Shown here: positions 11,726 to 21,363 of the stretch, piece by piece | How positions within the stretch are numbered: position 1 is the stretch's first letter | How the letters are laid out: the number at the start of each line of letters is the position of its first letter | DNA from: Herbaspirillum sp. DW155 | GTDB lineage: Bacteria > Pseudomonadota > Gammaproteobacteria > Burkholderiales > Burkholderiaceae_D | Assembly (NCBI RefSeq): GCF_037076565.1 | Contig: NZ_AP029028.1 | Span: 3,100,001 to 3,164,000, forward strand | Direction of reading: 5' to 3' | Length of the DNA: 64,000 bases | Made by a program: the position numbers and the translations under genes | The notes under the pieces: model-generated | Told to the model about the DNA's origin: nothing | Seen by the model: only the letters and a program-made list of their open reading frames with translations | Database searches by the model: none

Positions 11726-11923
11726 ATGGCCAAGAAAGAGAAACTGGATCCGGAAACCGAAGCCCTGATCCAGTGGTGTACCGAAGTCGAGCAATTCCTG
11801 GTCAAGGGCGGCGCCACGCTGGATCAGGCGCAGGAGCATATCGAGGAACAGGTTGAATGGTTTACCGACCTCTTCTACGACGGCCTGACGCCGGAGGAAG
11901 CTGCCAGGGAAGCCTTGGCCTGA
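11726..11923 (+). CDS. Small acidic orphan protein, 65 aa
   Basis: A 65-residue acidic protein starting at an ATG with a strong Shine-Dalgarno (AAGGAGG, 5 bases upstream) and followed by an intrinsic terminator at 11951-11980, so it is a convincing monocistronic gene. It is predicted largely helical (ETEALIQWCTEVEQFL, LDQAQEHIEEQVEWFTDLF, TPEEAAREALA) with a single Cys and no membrane segment or signal. I do not recognise the family and assign no function. It lies between the efflux and cobalamin operons without an obvious link to either. Confidence 0.8.
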   Translation: MAKKEKLDPETEALIQWCTEVEQFLVKGGATLDQAQEHIEEQVEWFTDLFYDGLTPEEAAREALA

Positions 11924-11950
11924 TCTTCATCAGCCCCTCCCTCATCCCGC

Positions 11951-11980
11951 ATCCCGGCTCGCAAGGCCGGGATTTTCTTT
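11951..11980 (+). terminator. Intrinsic terminator of the 65-aa gene
   Basis: Perfect 8-bp stem ATCCCGGC (11951-11958) / GCCGGGAT (11966-11973), 7-base loop, followed by TTTCTTT. The hairpin also sits just beyond the end of the minus-strand cobalamin operon, but has no T-tract in that direction. Confidence 0.85.
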
Positions 11981-11994
11981 GGCGTCGCGCCGTA

Positions 11995-13464
11995 TCATTT
12001 CCGCGCAAACCGCGTCGGCACCCGCTGCAAGGCCGCATACAAGGGCCGGCAGGATTCGGCCAGACGCTCCAGGCTGGCCTCGCGCAGCGCGTCCAGATCC
12101 ACCGGCTCGGTTCCCGCCAATCCGGCCCAGGCCAACAGCGCGCCAAAGGCTTGCGGCGTATCGAACATGCCGTGCAGGTAGCTGCCCAGGATCTGCCCAT
12201 CCGCAGATTGCGCACCCTCGCCGCGCCCATCGATGACGAATGCAGGACGCTCCAGCGCCGGTCCGCAGGAGACGCCCATATGGATCTCGTAGCCGCTGAC
12301 CGTGGCGGCCGTCTCACTGAAGGCGCATTGACCGCTGACCTGCAGCAATTTCTTCTCACGTGTCAGTTCGGTCCGCATCGGCAGCAGACCCAGGCCGACA
12401 CTGCTGCCGGGCGCGCCTTCCACGCCATGCGGATCATCGACGCTCTCCCCCAGCATCTGAAAGCCGCCGCAGATGCCGATCAGCTTGCCGCCATAACGCA
12501 GATGGCGCGCAATGGCCTCTTCCCAGCCGTGTTCGCGCAGCCAGCGCAGGTCGCCGCGCGTGTTCTTGCTGCCGGGCAGGATGATGAGATCGGCCGGCGG
12601 TACCGGTTGCCCTGGTCCGACGAAACGCAAGTCCACTCCGGGATGCGCACGCAGCGCATCGAAGTCGGTATGGTTGCTGATGCGCGGAAAGACCGGCACC
12701 ACGATACGAAAATCCCCCCTGCTCTCCTGGGTGGCCACCACGGCATCTTCGGCATCCAGATGCAGGCCATGCAGATACGGCAGCACCGCCAGCACGGGCT
12801 TGCCGGTACGGGCTTCGAGCCAGTCCAGGCCGCCCTGCAAGAGACTGATGTCGCCCCGAAAACGATTGATGACGAAGCCGATCACGCGCTCCCGTTCGCT
12901 CTCGGAAAGACAATCGAGAGTGCCGGTCAGGTGCGCAAACACACCGCCCCGATCGATGTCGGCCACGATGATGACCGGGCAATCGACCGCTTCTGCAAAA
13001 CCCATGTTGGCAATGTCGCGCGCACGCAGATTGATCTCGGCCGGACTGCCCGCCCCCTCCACGATCACGCAGGCATACTGCGCGCGCAGGCGCTCGTAGG
13101 ATTGCAGCACGGCCTGCATGGCTTCGGTCTTGTAGCGGTGATAGTCGCGGGCGTTCATGTCGGCGCGCACCTTGCCATGCACGATGACCTGTGCGCCGGT
13201 ATCGCTGGAGGGTTTCAGCAACACCGGGTTCATATCGGTGTGGGGCGCGATGCCGGCGGCCTGCGCCTGCAGCGCCTGGGCCCGGCCGATCTCGCCGCCG
13301 TCACTGGTGACGGCGCTGTTCAAGGCCATGTTCTGCGGCTTGAAGGGGGCGACGCTGATGCCATCCTTCTTCAGCAGGCGGCACAACGCAGCGGCCAGGG
13401 TGCTCTTGCCGGCGTCGGACGTGGTGCCCTGGATCATCAATGTATGGAAGGGAAACTCAGCCAC
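11995..13464 (-). CDS. cobQ: Cobyric acid synthase (glutamine-hydrolysing)
   Basis: A 489-residue CobQ/CbiP that amidates four side chains (b, d, e and g) of adenosylcobyrinate a,c-diamide using glutamine and ATP. The N-terminal ATPase has the P-loop variant GTTSDAGKS (13-21) and [13 protein letters not shown]. The C-terminal class I amidotransferase has the nucleophile Cys in [11 protein letters not shown] (about 333) and the catalytic His in SYLHGMFD. Length matches the family (about 485-490). It is the last gene of the cobalamin operon; its start overlaps the stop of the preceding gene by 8 bases. Confidence 0.96.
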   Translation of the reverse strand: MAEFPFHTLMIQGTTSDAGKSTLAAALCRLLKKDGISVAPFKPQNMALNSAVTSDGGEIGRAQALQAQAAGIAPHTDMNPVLLKPSSDTGAQVIVHGKVRADMNARDYHRYKTEAMQAVLQSYERLRAQYACVIVEGAGSPAEINLRARDIANMGFAEAVDCPVIIVADIDRGGVFAHLTGTLDCLSESERERVIGFVINRFRGDISLLQGGLDWLEARTGKPVLAVLPYLHGLHLDAEDAVVATQESRGDFRIVVPVFPRISNHTDFDALRAHPGVDLRFVGPGQPVPPADLIILPGSKNTRGDLRWLREHGWEEAIARHLRYGGKLIGICGGFQMLGESVDDPHGVEGAPGSSVGLGLLPMRTELTREKKLLQVSGQCAFSETAATVSGYEIHMGVSCGPALERPAFVIDGRGEGAQSADGQILGSYLHGMFDTPQAFGALLAWAGLAGTEPVDLDALREASLERLAESCRPLYAALQRVPTRFARK

Positions 13465-14467
13465 GTTGGCTCCATGTGTTCAGGGCGTGTTGCAGGCGCG
13501 ACCAGCCCGCTTCATCCGGCGGCAGGCCAAGGCGGATGCCACCGGCACCGCGCGTGAAGAGGCGTACCCAGACACCTTCGCACGCCATTGCTGCATGAAA
13601 CGCCGCAGCCTCGCGCTCCGGCCACCACTGGAACAGCGGCGTGCCGCTGGCCTGGATGCCGTGTCGCGCCAGCAGCACATGCAGGCGTTGGCCTTCGCTC
13701 AGCAAGGTCTGCAGCGTGGCGGCCTGCCAGTGGCGGTCGCGCAGGGCTGCAGTGCCGATCTGCTGGGCCGGGCCGCTGATGGACCACGGGCCCAGCCAGT
13801 CGGCCAGGGTCTCCAGCAGCGCCGGTGCAGCGCCTACGAAGCCCAGGCGCAAGCCCGCCAGGCCGAAGAATTTACCGACCGAGCGCAACACGATCAGGCC
13901 CGGCTGGTCGCTCAGCGCCGCCACGCTGTCGCCATGCGAGGTGTCACCAAAGGCTTCGTCCACCACCAGCCAGCCCCCCCGGGCGGCCAGGATCGCGGTC
14001 CAGCGCAGCAGCGTTTCGGGGGCGACCGTGGCACCGGTCGGATTATTGGGATTGCACAGCACCAGCACCTGGCAGCGGCCTTCGCGCAGGGCTGTATCGA
14101 GCCCGTCATACGGCACCTCGCGCACGGCATGCCCGGCGCGCCGCCAGCAGTGCGCATGTTCGGCGTAGATGGGCGCGGCCACGATCACCTCGGCCGGGCG
14201 GCCATCCTGCTGCAGGCGCAATTGCGGCAGCGCCTGGATCGCCGCCTGGGTGCCGGCCACCGCCAGCAGGCGGGGGGCGCGGTAGTAGTCGCAGGCGGCC
14301 TGTTCCAGTGCGTGCGAAGTTTCGGGCAAGCGATGCCAGGCATCCGCAGAAGGTGCCGGCGCCGGGTAAGGACGAGGATTGATGCCCGTGGAGAGATCCA
14401 GCCAGTCAGTGCGAGGGCGGCCGTAATGACGGGCCGCGTCGTTGAGATTGCCGCCGTGTTCAAGCAT
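13457..14467 (-). CDS. cobD: L-threonine-O-3-phosphate decarboxylase (PLP-dependent)
   Basis: A 336-residue fold-type I PLP enzyme with the family's N-terminal [15 protein letters not shown] and [13 protein letters not shown]. The cofactor region is [13 protein letters not shown], then VVDEAFGD, and the Schiff-base Lys is in [17 protein letters not shown] (about residue 200). It makes (R)-1-amino-2-propanol phosphate for the nucleotide-loop linker. The family is CobD in Salmonella numbering and CobC in Pseudomonas denitrificans; beware the clash with the next gene, also called cobD in the latter system. Overlaps both neighbours by 8 bases. Confidence 0.94.
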   Translation of the reverse strand: MLEHGGNLNDAARHYGRPRTDWLDLSTGINPRPYPAPAPSADAWHRLPETSHALEQAACDYYRAPRLLAVAGTQAAIQALPQLRLQQDGRPAEVIVAAPIYAEHAHCWRRAGHAVREVPYDGLDTALREGRCQVLVLCNPNNPTGATVAPETLLRWTAILAARGGWLVVDEAFGDTSHGDSVAALSDQPGLIVLRSVGKFFGLAGLRLGFVGAAPALLETLADWLGPWSISGPAQQIGTAALRDRHWQAATLQTLLSEGQRLHVLLARHGIQASGTPLFQWWPEREAAAFHAAMACEGVWVRLFTRGAGGIRLGLPPDEAGWSRLQHALNTWSQRG

Positions 14468-15413
14468 GGCCCGCTCCCGCTGCCAGCCACAGTAGTGCCA
14501 GCGCCCACACCACGGCCAGCCACAGCGCGGTGCTCATCGCTACCAGGCGCCAGGCGCGCACGATGTCGGCCCCTTGCGGCGGCAGGCCCCGGCCCAACGG
14601 CGGGCGCTGCTCCAGTTCGCCGTCATACACCGCAGGCCCACCCAGGGCCAGGCCGAGCGCACCGGCACCGGCAGCCATCACGGGGCCGGCATTGGGGCTG
14701 CTCCACGCGGGCGCCTGTGCCTTCCAGCAATCCAGGGCCTGACGACGTTGCCCCAGCCACGCATAGGAAAACGCCGTCAGGCGCGCGGGCAGCCAGTTGA
14801 GGGCATCATCGATGCGGGCGGCAGACCAGCCGAAATACAGGAAACGCGCATTGCGATAGCCCCACATGGCGTCCAGCGTATTGGCCAGCCGGAACAGCAA
14901 GGCGCCGGGACCACCGGCCACCAGGAACCAGAACAGCGTACCGAAGACGGCATCGTTGCCGTTTTCCAGCAGGGATTCGACGCCGGCCTTGGCGAGGTCT
15001 TCTTCGCTGGCCTCGCGCGTGTCGCGGCTGACGATGAAGGAGGTCAGGCGGCGCGCCTGGGCCAGCTCGCCCTGCGCCAGTGCCTGGGCAATCGGCAGCG
15101 TGTGTTCGCGCAGGCTGCGCAGGCCGATACAGAAATACAGCAACCCCGCATGCAGCAGCGCCGCCAGCCAGCCGGGCAGCGCGGCCAGCAGCCAGGCGCA
15201 GGCCAGCACCGGCGGCAACACCACCAGGCACCACGCCAGCACACCACGCAGGCGCAGTGCGGGAGCGTGATTGAGTGCGCCCTCGATGCGCTTGGCCAGG
15301 TTGCCGAAGCCGACCAGCGGATGCCAGCGCCGCGCCTCGCCCAGCAGCAGGTCCAGCGCAATGCCCAGCGCCATCAGCACGGCCAGCGACGGCCAGGACA
15401 GGCCGCTCAGCAT
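14460..15413 (-). CDS. cbiB: Adenosylcobinamide-phosphate synthase (CbiB/CobD)
   Basis: About 317 residues from the ATG at 15413 ([16 protein letters not shown]), preceded by AAGGAC; the frame is open upstream but lacks family sequence. An integral membrane protein with the CbiB signature [23 protein letters not shown] and a later [24 protein letters not shown]. It joins aminopropanol (phosphate) to adenosylcobyric acid. Overlaps the preceding cobU by 7 bases and the next gene by 8. Confidence 0.94.
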   Translation of the reverse strand: MLSGLSWPSLAVLMALGIALDLLLGEARRWHPLVGFGNLAKRIEGALNHAPALRLRGVLAWCLVVLPPVLACAWLLAALPGWLAALLHAGLLYFCIGLRSLREHTLPIAQALAQGELAQARRLTSFIVSRDTREASEEDLAKAGVESLLENGNDAVFGTLFWFLVAGGPGALLFRLANTLDAMWGYRNARFLYFGWSAARIDDALNWLPARLTAFSYAWLGQRRQALDCWKAQAPAWSSPNAGPVMAAGAGALGLALGGPAVYDGELEQRPPLGRGLPPQGADIVRAWRLVAMSTALWLAVVWALALLWLAAGAGHA

Positions 15414-16018
15414 GAGATGTCCTTGAAGGTCAGCGGCAGGCCCACCGCGACCCATTGCACCCGTTCGCACAAGGCGGCAACGGCCTGGTTCAAGCGCCCT
15501 GCCTCATCGACGAACCAGCGCGAAATGGCGCCCTGCGGCACGATGCCCATGCCCACTTCATTGGACACCAGCAGCACCGGTCCGGGCAGCTCCTGCAAGG
15601 CCAGCAGGAAGTCCGCGCGCTGCTGCGCAAAGGCGGGCGGCGGCGTGATCGGCCCCAGTTCGGGATAATCCAGCCCCTCGGCAAAGAGCAGGTTGGCCAG
15701 CCACACGGTGAGGCAATCGACCAGCACCACGGTATCGGCGCGGCTGTGCGCGCGCAGTGCCGCGCCCAGGGCCAGCGGTTCTTCCACGGTGCGCCAGTGA
15801 CCACCGAGGGCGATGCGGCGCTGCTGGTGATGAGCGATACGCGCCTGCATCTCGGCGTCGTCCCGGCTGGCGGCGCGATTGGCGGTGGCCAGGTAGACGA
15901 TCTCGCGCGCACCGGCCTCCAGCGCGGCCAGGGCCAGACGCTCGGCATGGGCGCTCTTGCCGCTGCGGGCAGCGCCAAAGATCAGGCTGCGGCGTGGCGT
16001 GGGGGATGGCGTGGTCAT
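15407..16018 (-). CDS. cobU: Bifunctional adenosylcobinamide kinase / adenosylcobinamide-phosphate guanylyltransferase
   Basis: About 203 residues starting at the ATG at 16018, which overlaps the bluB stop (ATGA). The P-loop GAARSGKS (15-22), [13 protein letters not shown] and [11 protein letters not shown] are typical of CobU/CobP. It phosphorylates adenosylcobinamide and adds GMP, activating it for nucleotide-loop assembly. The length is slightly above the Salmonella enzyme (about 180). The cobalamin synthase (CobS) that uses its product is not in this window. Confidence 0.95.
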   Translation of the reverse strand: MTTPSPTPRRSLIFGAARSGKSAHAERLALAALEAGAREIVYLATANRAASRDDAEMQARIAHHQQRRIALGGHWRTVEEPLALGAALRAHSRADTVVLVDCLTVWLANLLFAEGLDYPELGPITPPPAFAQQRADFLLALQELPGPVLLVSNEVGMGIVPQGAISRWFVDEAGRLNQAVAALCERVQWVAVGLPLTFKDISC

Positions 16019-16686
16019 GCTTGCGGTTCTCCTTGCGCCGGCCAGCGGTCCTCGAAGACCAGATCCTGCAAGCGCTGGCGTTGTGCCCATTGCTGCTGTT
16101 CCAGCATGGGCTTGTCGTAGAAAGCGGGCACGTGGCCCAGGCACAGGACGGCCACCGGTTCGGCGCCCTGCGGCAGATGCAGCAATTGCGCCAGCGCGGC
16201 CGGATCAAAGAGCGAGACCCAGCCCATCCCCAACCCTTCGGCGCGCGCGGCCAGCCAGAGGTTCTGCAGCGCGCAGGACAGCGAGGCCAGGTCCATCTGC
16301 GGCAGGGTGCGGCGACCGAAGATGTGGCGCTCGCGCTGATCCATGAGCGCAGCCACCAGCAGCTCGCCGCACTCGCGGATGCCTTCCACCTTCAGGCGCA
16401 TGAATTCGTCCTCGCGCTGCTCCAGCGCGCGGGCGGTGGCGATGCGTTCCTGTTCGACCAGCGCGTGGATCTGCGCACGCAAGCCGGGACTGCGGATGCG
16501 CAGGAAACGCCAGGGCTGCATGAAGCCCACGCTGGGGCCATGATGCGCGGCCTGCAGGAGGCGTTCCAGCAGTTCCGGCGCGACCGGATCAGGCAGGAAA
16601 TGACGCATGTCACGCCGCTCGCGGATGGCGCGGTACACCGCATCGACCTGCTCCTGCGGATAGCGATGGGCCACGGGATCGCTCAT
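16015..16686 (-). CDS. bluB: 5,6-dimethylbenzimidazole synthase (flavin destructase)
   Basis: About 223 residues from the ATG at 16686, overlapping the cobB stop (ATGA). Nitroreductase-like fold with the BluB N-terminus YRAIRERRDMRHFLPDPVAP, then HHGPSVGFMQPWRFLRI and the C-terminal LAARAEGLGMGWVSLFD. BluB cleaves FMNH2 with O2 to give the lower ligand base DMB. Its presence inside the cobalamin operon indicates that the cell makes true vitamin B12 under oxygen, even though the ring-contraction genes are of the oxygen-independent type. Confidence 0.95.
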   Translation of the reverse strand: MSDPVAHRYPQEQVDAVYRAIRERRDMRHFLPDPVAPELLERLLQAAHHGPSVGFMQPWRFLRIRSPGLRAQIHALVEQERIATARALEQREDEFMRLKVEGIRECGELLVAALMDQRERHIFGRRTLPQMDLASLSCALQNLWLAARAEGLGMGWVSLFDPAALAQLLHLPQGAEPVAVLCLGHVPAFYDKPMLEQQQWAQRQRLQDLVFEDRWPAQGEPQA

Positions 16687-18014
16687 GCGCCTGCCCCGAA
16701 GAGCGCCGCCACCGTGCGCGGCGCCGAGCGGAAATAGCCGTGCAGGTAGGTGGCCGTGACCTGGCCACGGCGGTAGACCACCTCCCCTTCCGAGGAATCG
16801 AACAGGCGCTCGCCGCGCGCCATGAATTGCGCGCCCACCACCGCACGCGAATAGTGGAAGGTATGGCAGCGCAGATGCTCGCCAATCGCCCCCGGCAGGT
16901 TCAGTTGCAGGGTCTGGTAGCCCAGCCCTTGCAGGCGCGGCTGCACCGTGGCCTGGCCCGGCAGGATGCCGCATAGCTGGCCGCTGCTGCCATCGCCGGC
17001 GATGACGGTTTCCAGCAGGAAGAGCATGCCGCCGCATTCGGCATAGAGCGCCTTGCCGGCCTCGGCATGGGCGCGCAGGCTGGACTGGGTGCGCTGCGCG
17101 GCCTGCAGCACGGGCAGATGCAGTTCGGGATAGCCGCCCGGCAGCCAGACCGCATCACAGGCGGGCAAGGGCTCATCGGCCAGCGGCGAGAAGAAGGCCA
17201 GCGTGGCCCCCATCTGCGCCAGCAGATCGAGGTTGGCGGTGTAGATGAAGGAAAAGGCCAGATCACGCGCCACGGCGATGGTCTTGCCCTCCAGAAGGCG
17301 CGGGAAAGCGCGTTCCGGCGGGGGCGTACCGAAATCCACCGGGGCCGGCAGATTGGCCAGTGAAGTCGCTGACATTCTTTCAGCAACGGCATCCAGCCGC
17401 GCATCCAGATCGCTGACCTCGGGTGCAGCCACCAGGCCCAGGTGACGTTCGGGCAAGGCGAATTGCATGTCGCGCTGTAGGCCGGTCAACAGCGGCACCG
17501 AAGGGCGCGCATTCTGCAAGCCCTGGCGCAGCATCTGCGCATGGCGCGGACTGGCCACGCCATTGGCCAGCACGCCGGCGAACTGCAGTTCGGGACGATA
17601 GGCCAGCAGGCCCTGGGCCAGCGCGCCGATGGTCTGCCCCATGCCGCGCGCATTGATGACGGCCACGATGGGAATGCCCAGCAACTGCGCCAGATCGGCG
17701 CTGCTGGGCTCGCCATCGAAGAGGCCCATGACGCCCTCCACCAGCAACACGTCCGATTCGGCCGCAGCCAGCGCCACCTGGCGGCGGCAATGATCTTCAC
17801 CACCCAACCAGAGGTCGAGGTTGACCACCGGCTGGCCGCTGGCCTGCTCCAACACCATCGGGTCGAGGAAATCGGGGCCGGTCTTGAACACCCGCACGCG
17901 CTTGCCCTGGCGCCGGTACAGGCGGGCCAGGGCGGCAGTGATGGTGGTCTTGCCGTGGCCGGAAGCGGGGGCTGAGATGAACAGCGCCGGGCAACGGTGA
18001 TCTGGATGCGTCAT
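16683..18014 (-). CDS. cobB: Cobyrinate a,c-diamide synthase
   Basis: A 443-residue CbiA/CobB amidotransferase. The N-terminal ATPase has PASGHGKTT (P-loop, about 16-24) and KTGPDFLDPMV; the C-terminal glutaminase has the nucleophile Cys in LYAECGGMLFLLE and a His late in the protein (TYLHGYFRSAP). It amidates the a and c carboxylates of (hydrogeno)cobyrinate. The start codon is directly at the stop of cobO. Length is normal for the family. Confidence 0.95.
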   Translation of the reverse strand: MTHPDHRCPALFISAPASGHGKTTITAALARLYRRQGKRVRVFKTGPDFLDPMVLEQASGQPVVNLDLWLGGEDHCRRQVALAAAESDVLLVEGVMGLFDGEPSSADLAQLLGIPIVAVINARGMGQTIGALAQGLLAYRPELQFAGVLANGVASPRHAQMLRQGLQNARPSVPLLTGLQRDMQFALPERHLGLVAAPEVSDLDARLDAVAERMSATSLANLPAPVDFGTPPPERAFPRLLEGKTIAVARDLAFSFIYTANLDLLAQMGATLAFFSPLADEPLPACDAVWLPGGYPELHLPVLQAAQRTQSSLRAHAEAGKALYAECGGMLFLLETVIAGDGSSGQLCGILPGQATVQPRLQGLGYQTLQLNLPGAIGEHLRCHTFHYSRAVVGAQFMARGERLFDSSEGEVVYRRGQVTATYLHGYFRSAPRTVAALFGAGA

Positions 18015-18616
18015 CAGAATTCCACGCCTTTCTGCGCCTTCACGCCCTGCTCCTTGTAGGGATGCTTGAGCGGGCGCATCTCGCTGACCAGATCGGCCTG
18101 TTCGATCAGCGCCTCCGGCGCATGACGGCCGGTGACGACGATGTGCAGCATCTCGCGGCGTGCGGCGAAGACGCGCAAGACTCCTTCCAGATCGAGGTAG
18201 TGATATTTGAGGACGATGTTGAGTTCGTCCAGGATCACCATGTCATAGCTGGGGTCCTGGATCATGCGCACGGCCTCGGCCCAGCCGCGTGCGGCGGTGC
18301 GCATGTCGGCCTCGCGGTCCTGGGTGTCCCAGGTGTAGCCCTCGCCGACCACGTGGAAGTCGCAGCGGGCGTGGCCGCCCAGGAAGTCGCGTTCGGCGCT
18401 GTAGAGCGCGCCCTTGATGAACTGCACCACGCCCAGCTTCATGCCGTGGCCGAGGATGCGCATGCCCATGCCGAAAGCGGCGCTGGACTTGCCCTTGCCG
18501 GTGCCGGTGTTGACGATCAGGAGACCCTTTTCTTTCTGGGCGGCGGCCTTCTTCTTTTCGAAGCCCTCCTTGTGGCGCTGGGTCATGCGCTTGTGCGATT
18601 CGGGATCGGTTTTCAT
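18014..18616 (-). CDS. cobO: Corrinoid (cob(I)yrinic acid a,c-diamide) adenosyltransferase
   Basis: A 200-residue CobO/BtuR enzyme. A basic N-terminal stretch (HKEGFEKKKAAAQKEKG) is followed by the P-loop NTGTGKGKSSAAFG (36-49), VVQFIKG, and the Walker-B-like YDMVILDELNIVLKYHYL. It transfers 5'-deoxyadenosine from ATP to cob(I)alt corrinoids. It sits between cobW and cobB, where newly inserted cobalt is adenosylated. Confidence 0.96.
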   Translation of the reverse strand: MKTDPESHKRMTQRHKEGFEKKKAAAQKEKGLLIVNTGTGKGKSSAAFGMGMRILGHGMKLGVVQFIKGALYSAERDFLGGHARCDFHVVGEGYTWDTQDREADMRTAARGWAEAVRMIQDPSYDMVILDELNIVLKYHYLDLEGVLRVFAARREMLHIVVTGRHAPEALIEQADLVSEMRPLKHPYKEQGVKAQKGVEF

Positions 18617-18647
18617 GATGTGCTTCTTTCTGGATACTGCTACGAAA

Positions 18648-19763
18648 TCAATGCCATTCGGTCGCCGTCAGTGATGACAGCAATTGCGCCACGCGTGCGC
18701 GGCTGGGATGGTAGCCGATGAAGACCAGTTCCGACCGCCCCGCCCCCTTCTCACCCTGGACGGCGGCGACAACGGCGCGGGCCCGCACCGCTTGCAGCAA
18801 CTGCGTGCGTCCCTCGCCGGTGGCGATGAAACCCTTGGTGCGCAGGATGGGCTGGTCCAGCGCCACGGCCACCACGGCGCGGCGCAAGGTCTCGGCCTCC
18901 TGGGCCGCGTTGCTGCGCAGGGTGAAGGATTGCCAGCCCGGGTCCTGTTCGTGGAAATGCTTGTGGGTGGACAAGCCGTGACTGTGCGCCCCCAGGCCGG
19001 AATGCGCATGACCATTGAAGCGCCACTGGTCGGCCGCCACCGTGGCGCGTTCGCCCGGCATGCTCACCTGGGTGTAGTGATGATGCACGGCCGTGCCCGC
19101 CTGATGCAGTCGCAAGCCCAGCGCCAGGCGGATGTCCAGCCGGGCGCCATAGGCCAGTTCGAGAAAGCGCACGTTGGGCGCCAGCGCACGCACGCGCTCT
19201 TCGGCGTGCAGCAGGGGCGCTTCTTCCATGCCGTCGATCTTGTTCAGGACCACCACGTCGGCGCATTCCAGTTGCTGGCGGAACAGCTGCGCCGTGGCAT
19301 CGCGTACGGCATCGCCGCTGGCAAAGGCGTCTTCCAGCAGCAGCGGGGTATCGACCACGGCCAATGTCGCGTCCAGCACGAAATGCGGTGCCAGTTCTGG
19401 CGATTGCAGCACCTCCATCACCGCGCTGGGCAGGGCCAGACCGGAAGTCTCGATCAGTACATGGTCGATCTGCGCCCGGCGCGCGGCCAGGGCCAGCATG
19501 GCGGGGACGAAATGTTCATCGTCGCCGTAGGCAATGAGACCGTGGGCGAAATCCTGGATCTGCACGTGACCCTGCGCATCGCCCTCGGCACGCAACAGGT
19601 CGCCATCGATGGCGACTTCGCCGAACTCGTTGATGAGCAGCGCCAGCCGGCGCGACTGGCGGCGCTGCACCAGGCCGCGCAGCAAGGTGGTCTTGCCGGC
19701 CCCGAGAAAGCCGGTGACCACCGTGACCGGGATCGGTGGCAAGGCGGGCTGAAGGCTGGCCAT
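18648..19763 (-). CDS. cobW: CobW-type COG0523 GTPase lacking the usual CxCC motif
   Basis: A 371-residue G3E GTPase: P-loop GFLGAGKTTLL (18-28), INEFGEVAIDGDLL, the nucleotide motif VVLNKIDGME, and a C-terminal CobW_C domain. COG0523 proteins are metal insertases or chaperones, and their GCxCC cysteine motif normally follows the INEFG region. Here the equivalent place reads DFAHGLIAYGDDEHFVPAM, with no cysteine. A His-rich stretch before the C-terminal domain (GHAHSGLGAHSHGLSTHKHF) may hold metal instead. Two bases downstream of the cobJ-cobK fusion gene. Confidence 0.92.
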   Translation of the reverse strand: MASLQPALPPIPVTVVTGFLGAGKTTLLRGLVQRRQSRRLALLINEFGEVAIDGDLLRAEGDAQGHVQIQDFAHGLIAYGDDEHFVPAMLALAARRAQIDHVLIETSGLALPSAVMEVLQSPELAPHFVLDATLAVVDTPLLLEDAFASGDAVRDATAQLFRQQLECADVVVLNKIDGMEEAPLLHAEERVRALAPNVRFLELAYGARLDIRLALGLRLHQAGTAVHHHYTQVSMPGERATVAADQWRFNGHAHSGLGAHSHGLSTHKHFHEQDPGWQSFTLRSNAAQEAETLRRAVVAVALDQPILRTKGFIATGEGRTQLLQAVRARAVVAAVQGEKGAGRSELVFIGYHPSRARVAQLLSSLTATEWH

Positions 19764-19765
19764 GC

Positions 19766-21325
19766 TCAGGCTCCGGCCAGCGCCGCCAGTTGCGCCTGCA
19801 GGCTTGCCAAGTCATGCGCCACCTGCGGATAGGCCAGCTGCGGCCGGCGTACCGTCAGCAGTGGAATGCCCAGGGCATGCGCGGCCTCGGCCTTGGCCCG
19901 ATAGCCGCCGGCCTCGCCGGAATCCTTGGTGACCACGCAGTCGATGCCCCAGTCGCGCCACAAGGCTTCGTTGAAGGCCTGCGAGAACGGTCCCTGCATG
20001 GCGCACAGGTGGGCGCGCGGCAGGCCCAGTTCCAGTGCGCGCTGAATGAAATCAGGATCGGCCGTGACGCGGGCGAACCATTGGCGGTCGGCCGCGCCGG
20101 GCGCTTTGAGGAAACTCCCCAGGTCCTTGGAACCGGTGGCCAGGAAGATGCGGCGGCCCATGGCAATAGCGCGCTCGGCGGCTTCTGCCATGTCGGCGCA
20201 GCCATGCGGATCATCGGCGGCCATGTCGCTGGGACGTTCATAGCGCAGATAAGGCAGGCCCAGCTCCTGCGCCAGCGTCATCAACTGCTGCGACATCTGC
20301 ACCGCAAACGGATGAGTGGCATCCACCAGCACCCGCGCCTGGCTGTCGCGCAGCGCCTGACGGCGCGCTTCCACGCCCTGGCGGCCGGCCCAGACGTGGG
20401 CACCCGGACAATCCTGGCTGGCCAGCTCGCCACCATAGGCGGTGGCGGTGGAGATCACCACGCGCTCACCCTGCCCCGCCAGTTCGCGCGCCAGCAGGTT
20501 GCCGTCGCTGGTGCCGGAGAACACCCAGACGGCCTGCTGCGGCAGTTGCGCCACTTCCTGCGCCTGGGTTTCTTCGCTCCAGTCGTTGTAGCCGCGCGGA
20601 GTGAAGATCCAGCCGCGCTTGCGCTGCGTAAAACGATTGCCGATCACGATCGAGGTCAGCATGTCGAACTGCAGGCCGGGCAATTCATCCAGGCGATGGA
20701 TGGAGACCTGCTGCCCCGGCCGATAGGCATTGCGCACCACGCCGCACAGGGTATGCGGGGCCTTGTGTTCCAGCATCAGTTGCAGGATGCGGTAGACCCC
20801 CTCCTGCCGGCCCGCGCTCTGCACGTTGTAGAGCACGCAGGCCAGATCGGCCTGGGCGATGTGGCTGGCGCGCTGCTCGATCCAGGACCACGGACACAGC
20901 AGATTGGACAGCGACAGCGTGGCGAAATCGTGCGACAGCGGCGAACCCAAGAGCGAAGCGCAGGCATTGGCCGAGGTCACGCCGGGGATGACGTTGACAT
21001 CAAAGCTATCGTCCTCGCGCATGTCGTCGAAGGCCAGTGCGGCCATGGCATAGATGCCGATATCGCCGCTGGAGATCAGCGCCACGCGGCGCCCGGCGCG
21101 GGCCTGTTCGATGGCCAGCAGGGCACGCTCGCGCTCTTGCGTCAGCGGCGGGGTGTGGATTTCCTTGCCCGCGATGTGCGATGCGATCCAGCGCAGGTAC
21201 AACTCGTAGGCGACGATGACCTCACTATCGCGCAAGGCCTCGATGGCGCGCGGGATGATCATTTCTTCGAAACCGGGGCCGACCGAGACCAGGTTCAATA
21301 CGCCTTTTTTCTTGACTGCTTCCAT
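19766..21325 (-). CDS. cobJ: CobJ-CobK fusion: precorrin-3B C17-methyltransferase / precorrin-6A reductase
   Basis: About 519 residues containing two enzymes. Residues 1-250 are a SAM-dependent tetrapyrrole methylase of the CobJ/CbiH type (NLVSVGPGFEEMI, LISSGDIGIYAMA, VIPGVTSANACASLLG, LYNVQSAGR), which methylates C17 and drives ring contraction. Residues from about 265 are CobK/CbiJ (VFSGTSDGNLLARELAGQG, VDATHPFAVQMSQ, VVTKDSGEAGGYRAKAEAA), which reduces precorrin-6A. No CobG-like or ferredoxin domain is attached. Start: the ATG at 21325 has AGGAAA upstream; an ATG at 21340 is a rival, and more upstream starts run into an inverted repeat at 21364-21498. Confidence 0.93.
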   Translation of the reverse strand: MEAVKKKGVLNLVSVGPGFEEMIIPRAIEALRDSEVIVAYELYLRWIASHIAGKEIHTPPLTQERERALLAIEQARAGRRVALISSGDIGIYAMAALAFDDMREDDSFDVNVIPGVTSANACASLLGSPLSHDFATLSLSNLLCPWSWIEQRASHIAQADLACVLYNVQSAGRQEGVYRILQLMLEHKAPHTLCGVVRNAYRPGQQVSIHRLDELPGLQFDMLTSIVIGNRFTQRKRGWIFTPRGYNDWSEETQAQEVAQLPQQAVWVFSGTSDGNLLARELAGQGERVVISTATAYGGELASQDCPGAHVWAGRQGVEARRQALRDSQARVLVDATHPFAVQMSQQLMTLAQELGLPYLRYERPSDMAADDPHGCADMAEAAERAIAMGRRIFLATGSKDLGSFLKAPGAADRQWFARVTADPDFIQRALELGLPRAHLCAMQGPFSQAFNEALWRDWGIDCVVTKDSGEAGGYRAKAEAAHALGIPLLTVRRPQLAYPQVAHDLASLQAQLAALAGA

Positions 21326-21363
21326 CGGGTTTCCTGCCATTGAATAAGGTTCTTCCAACATCA

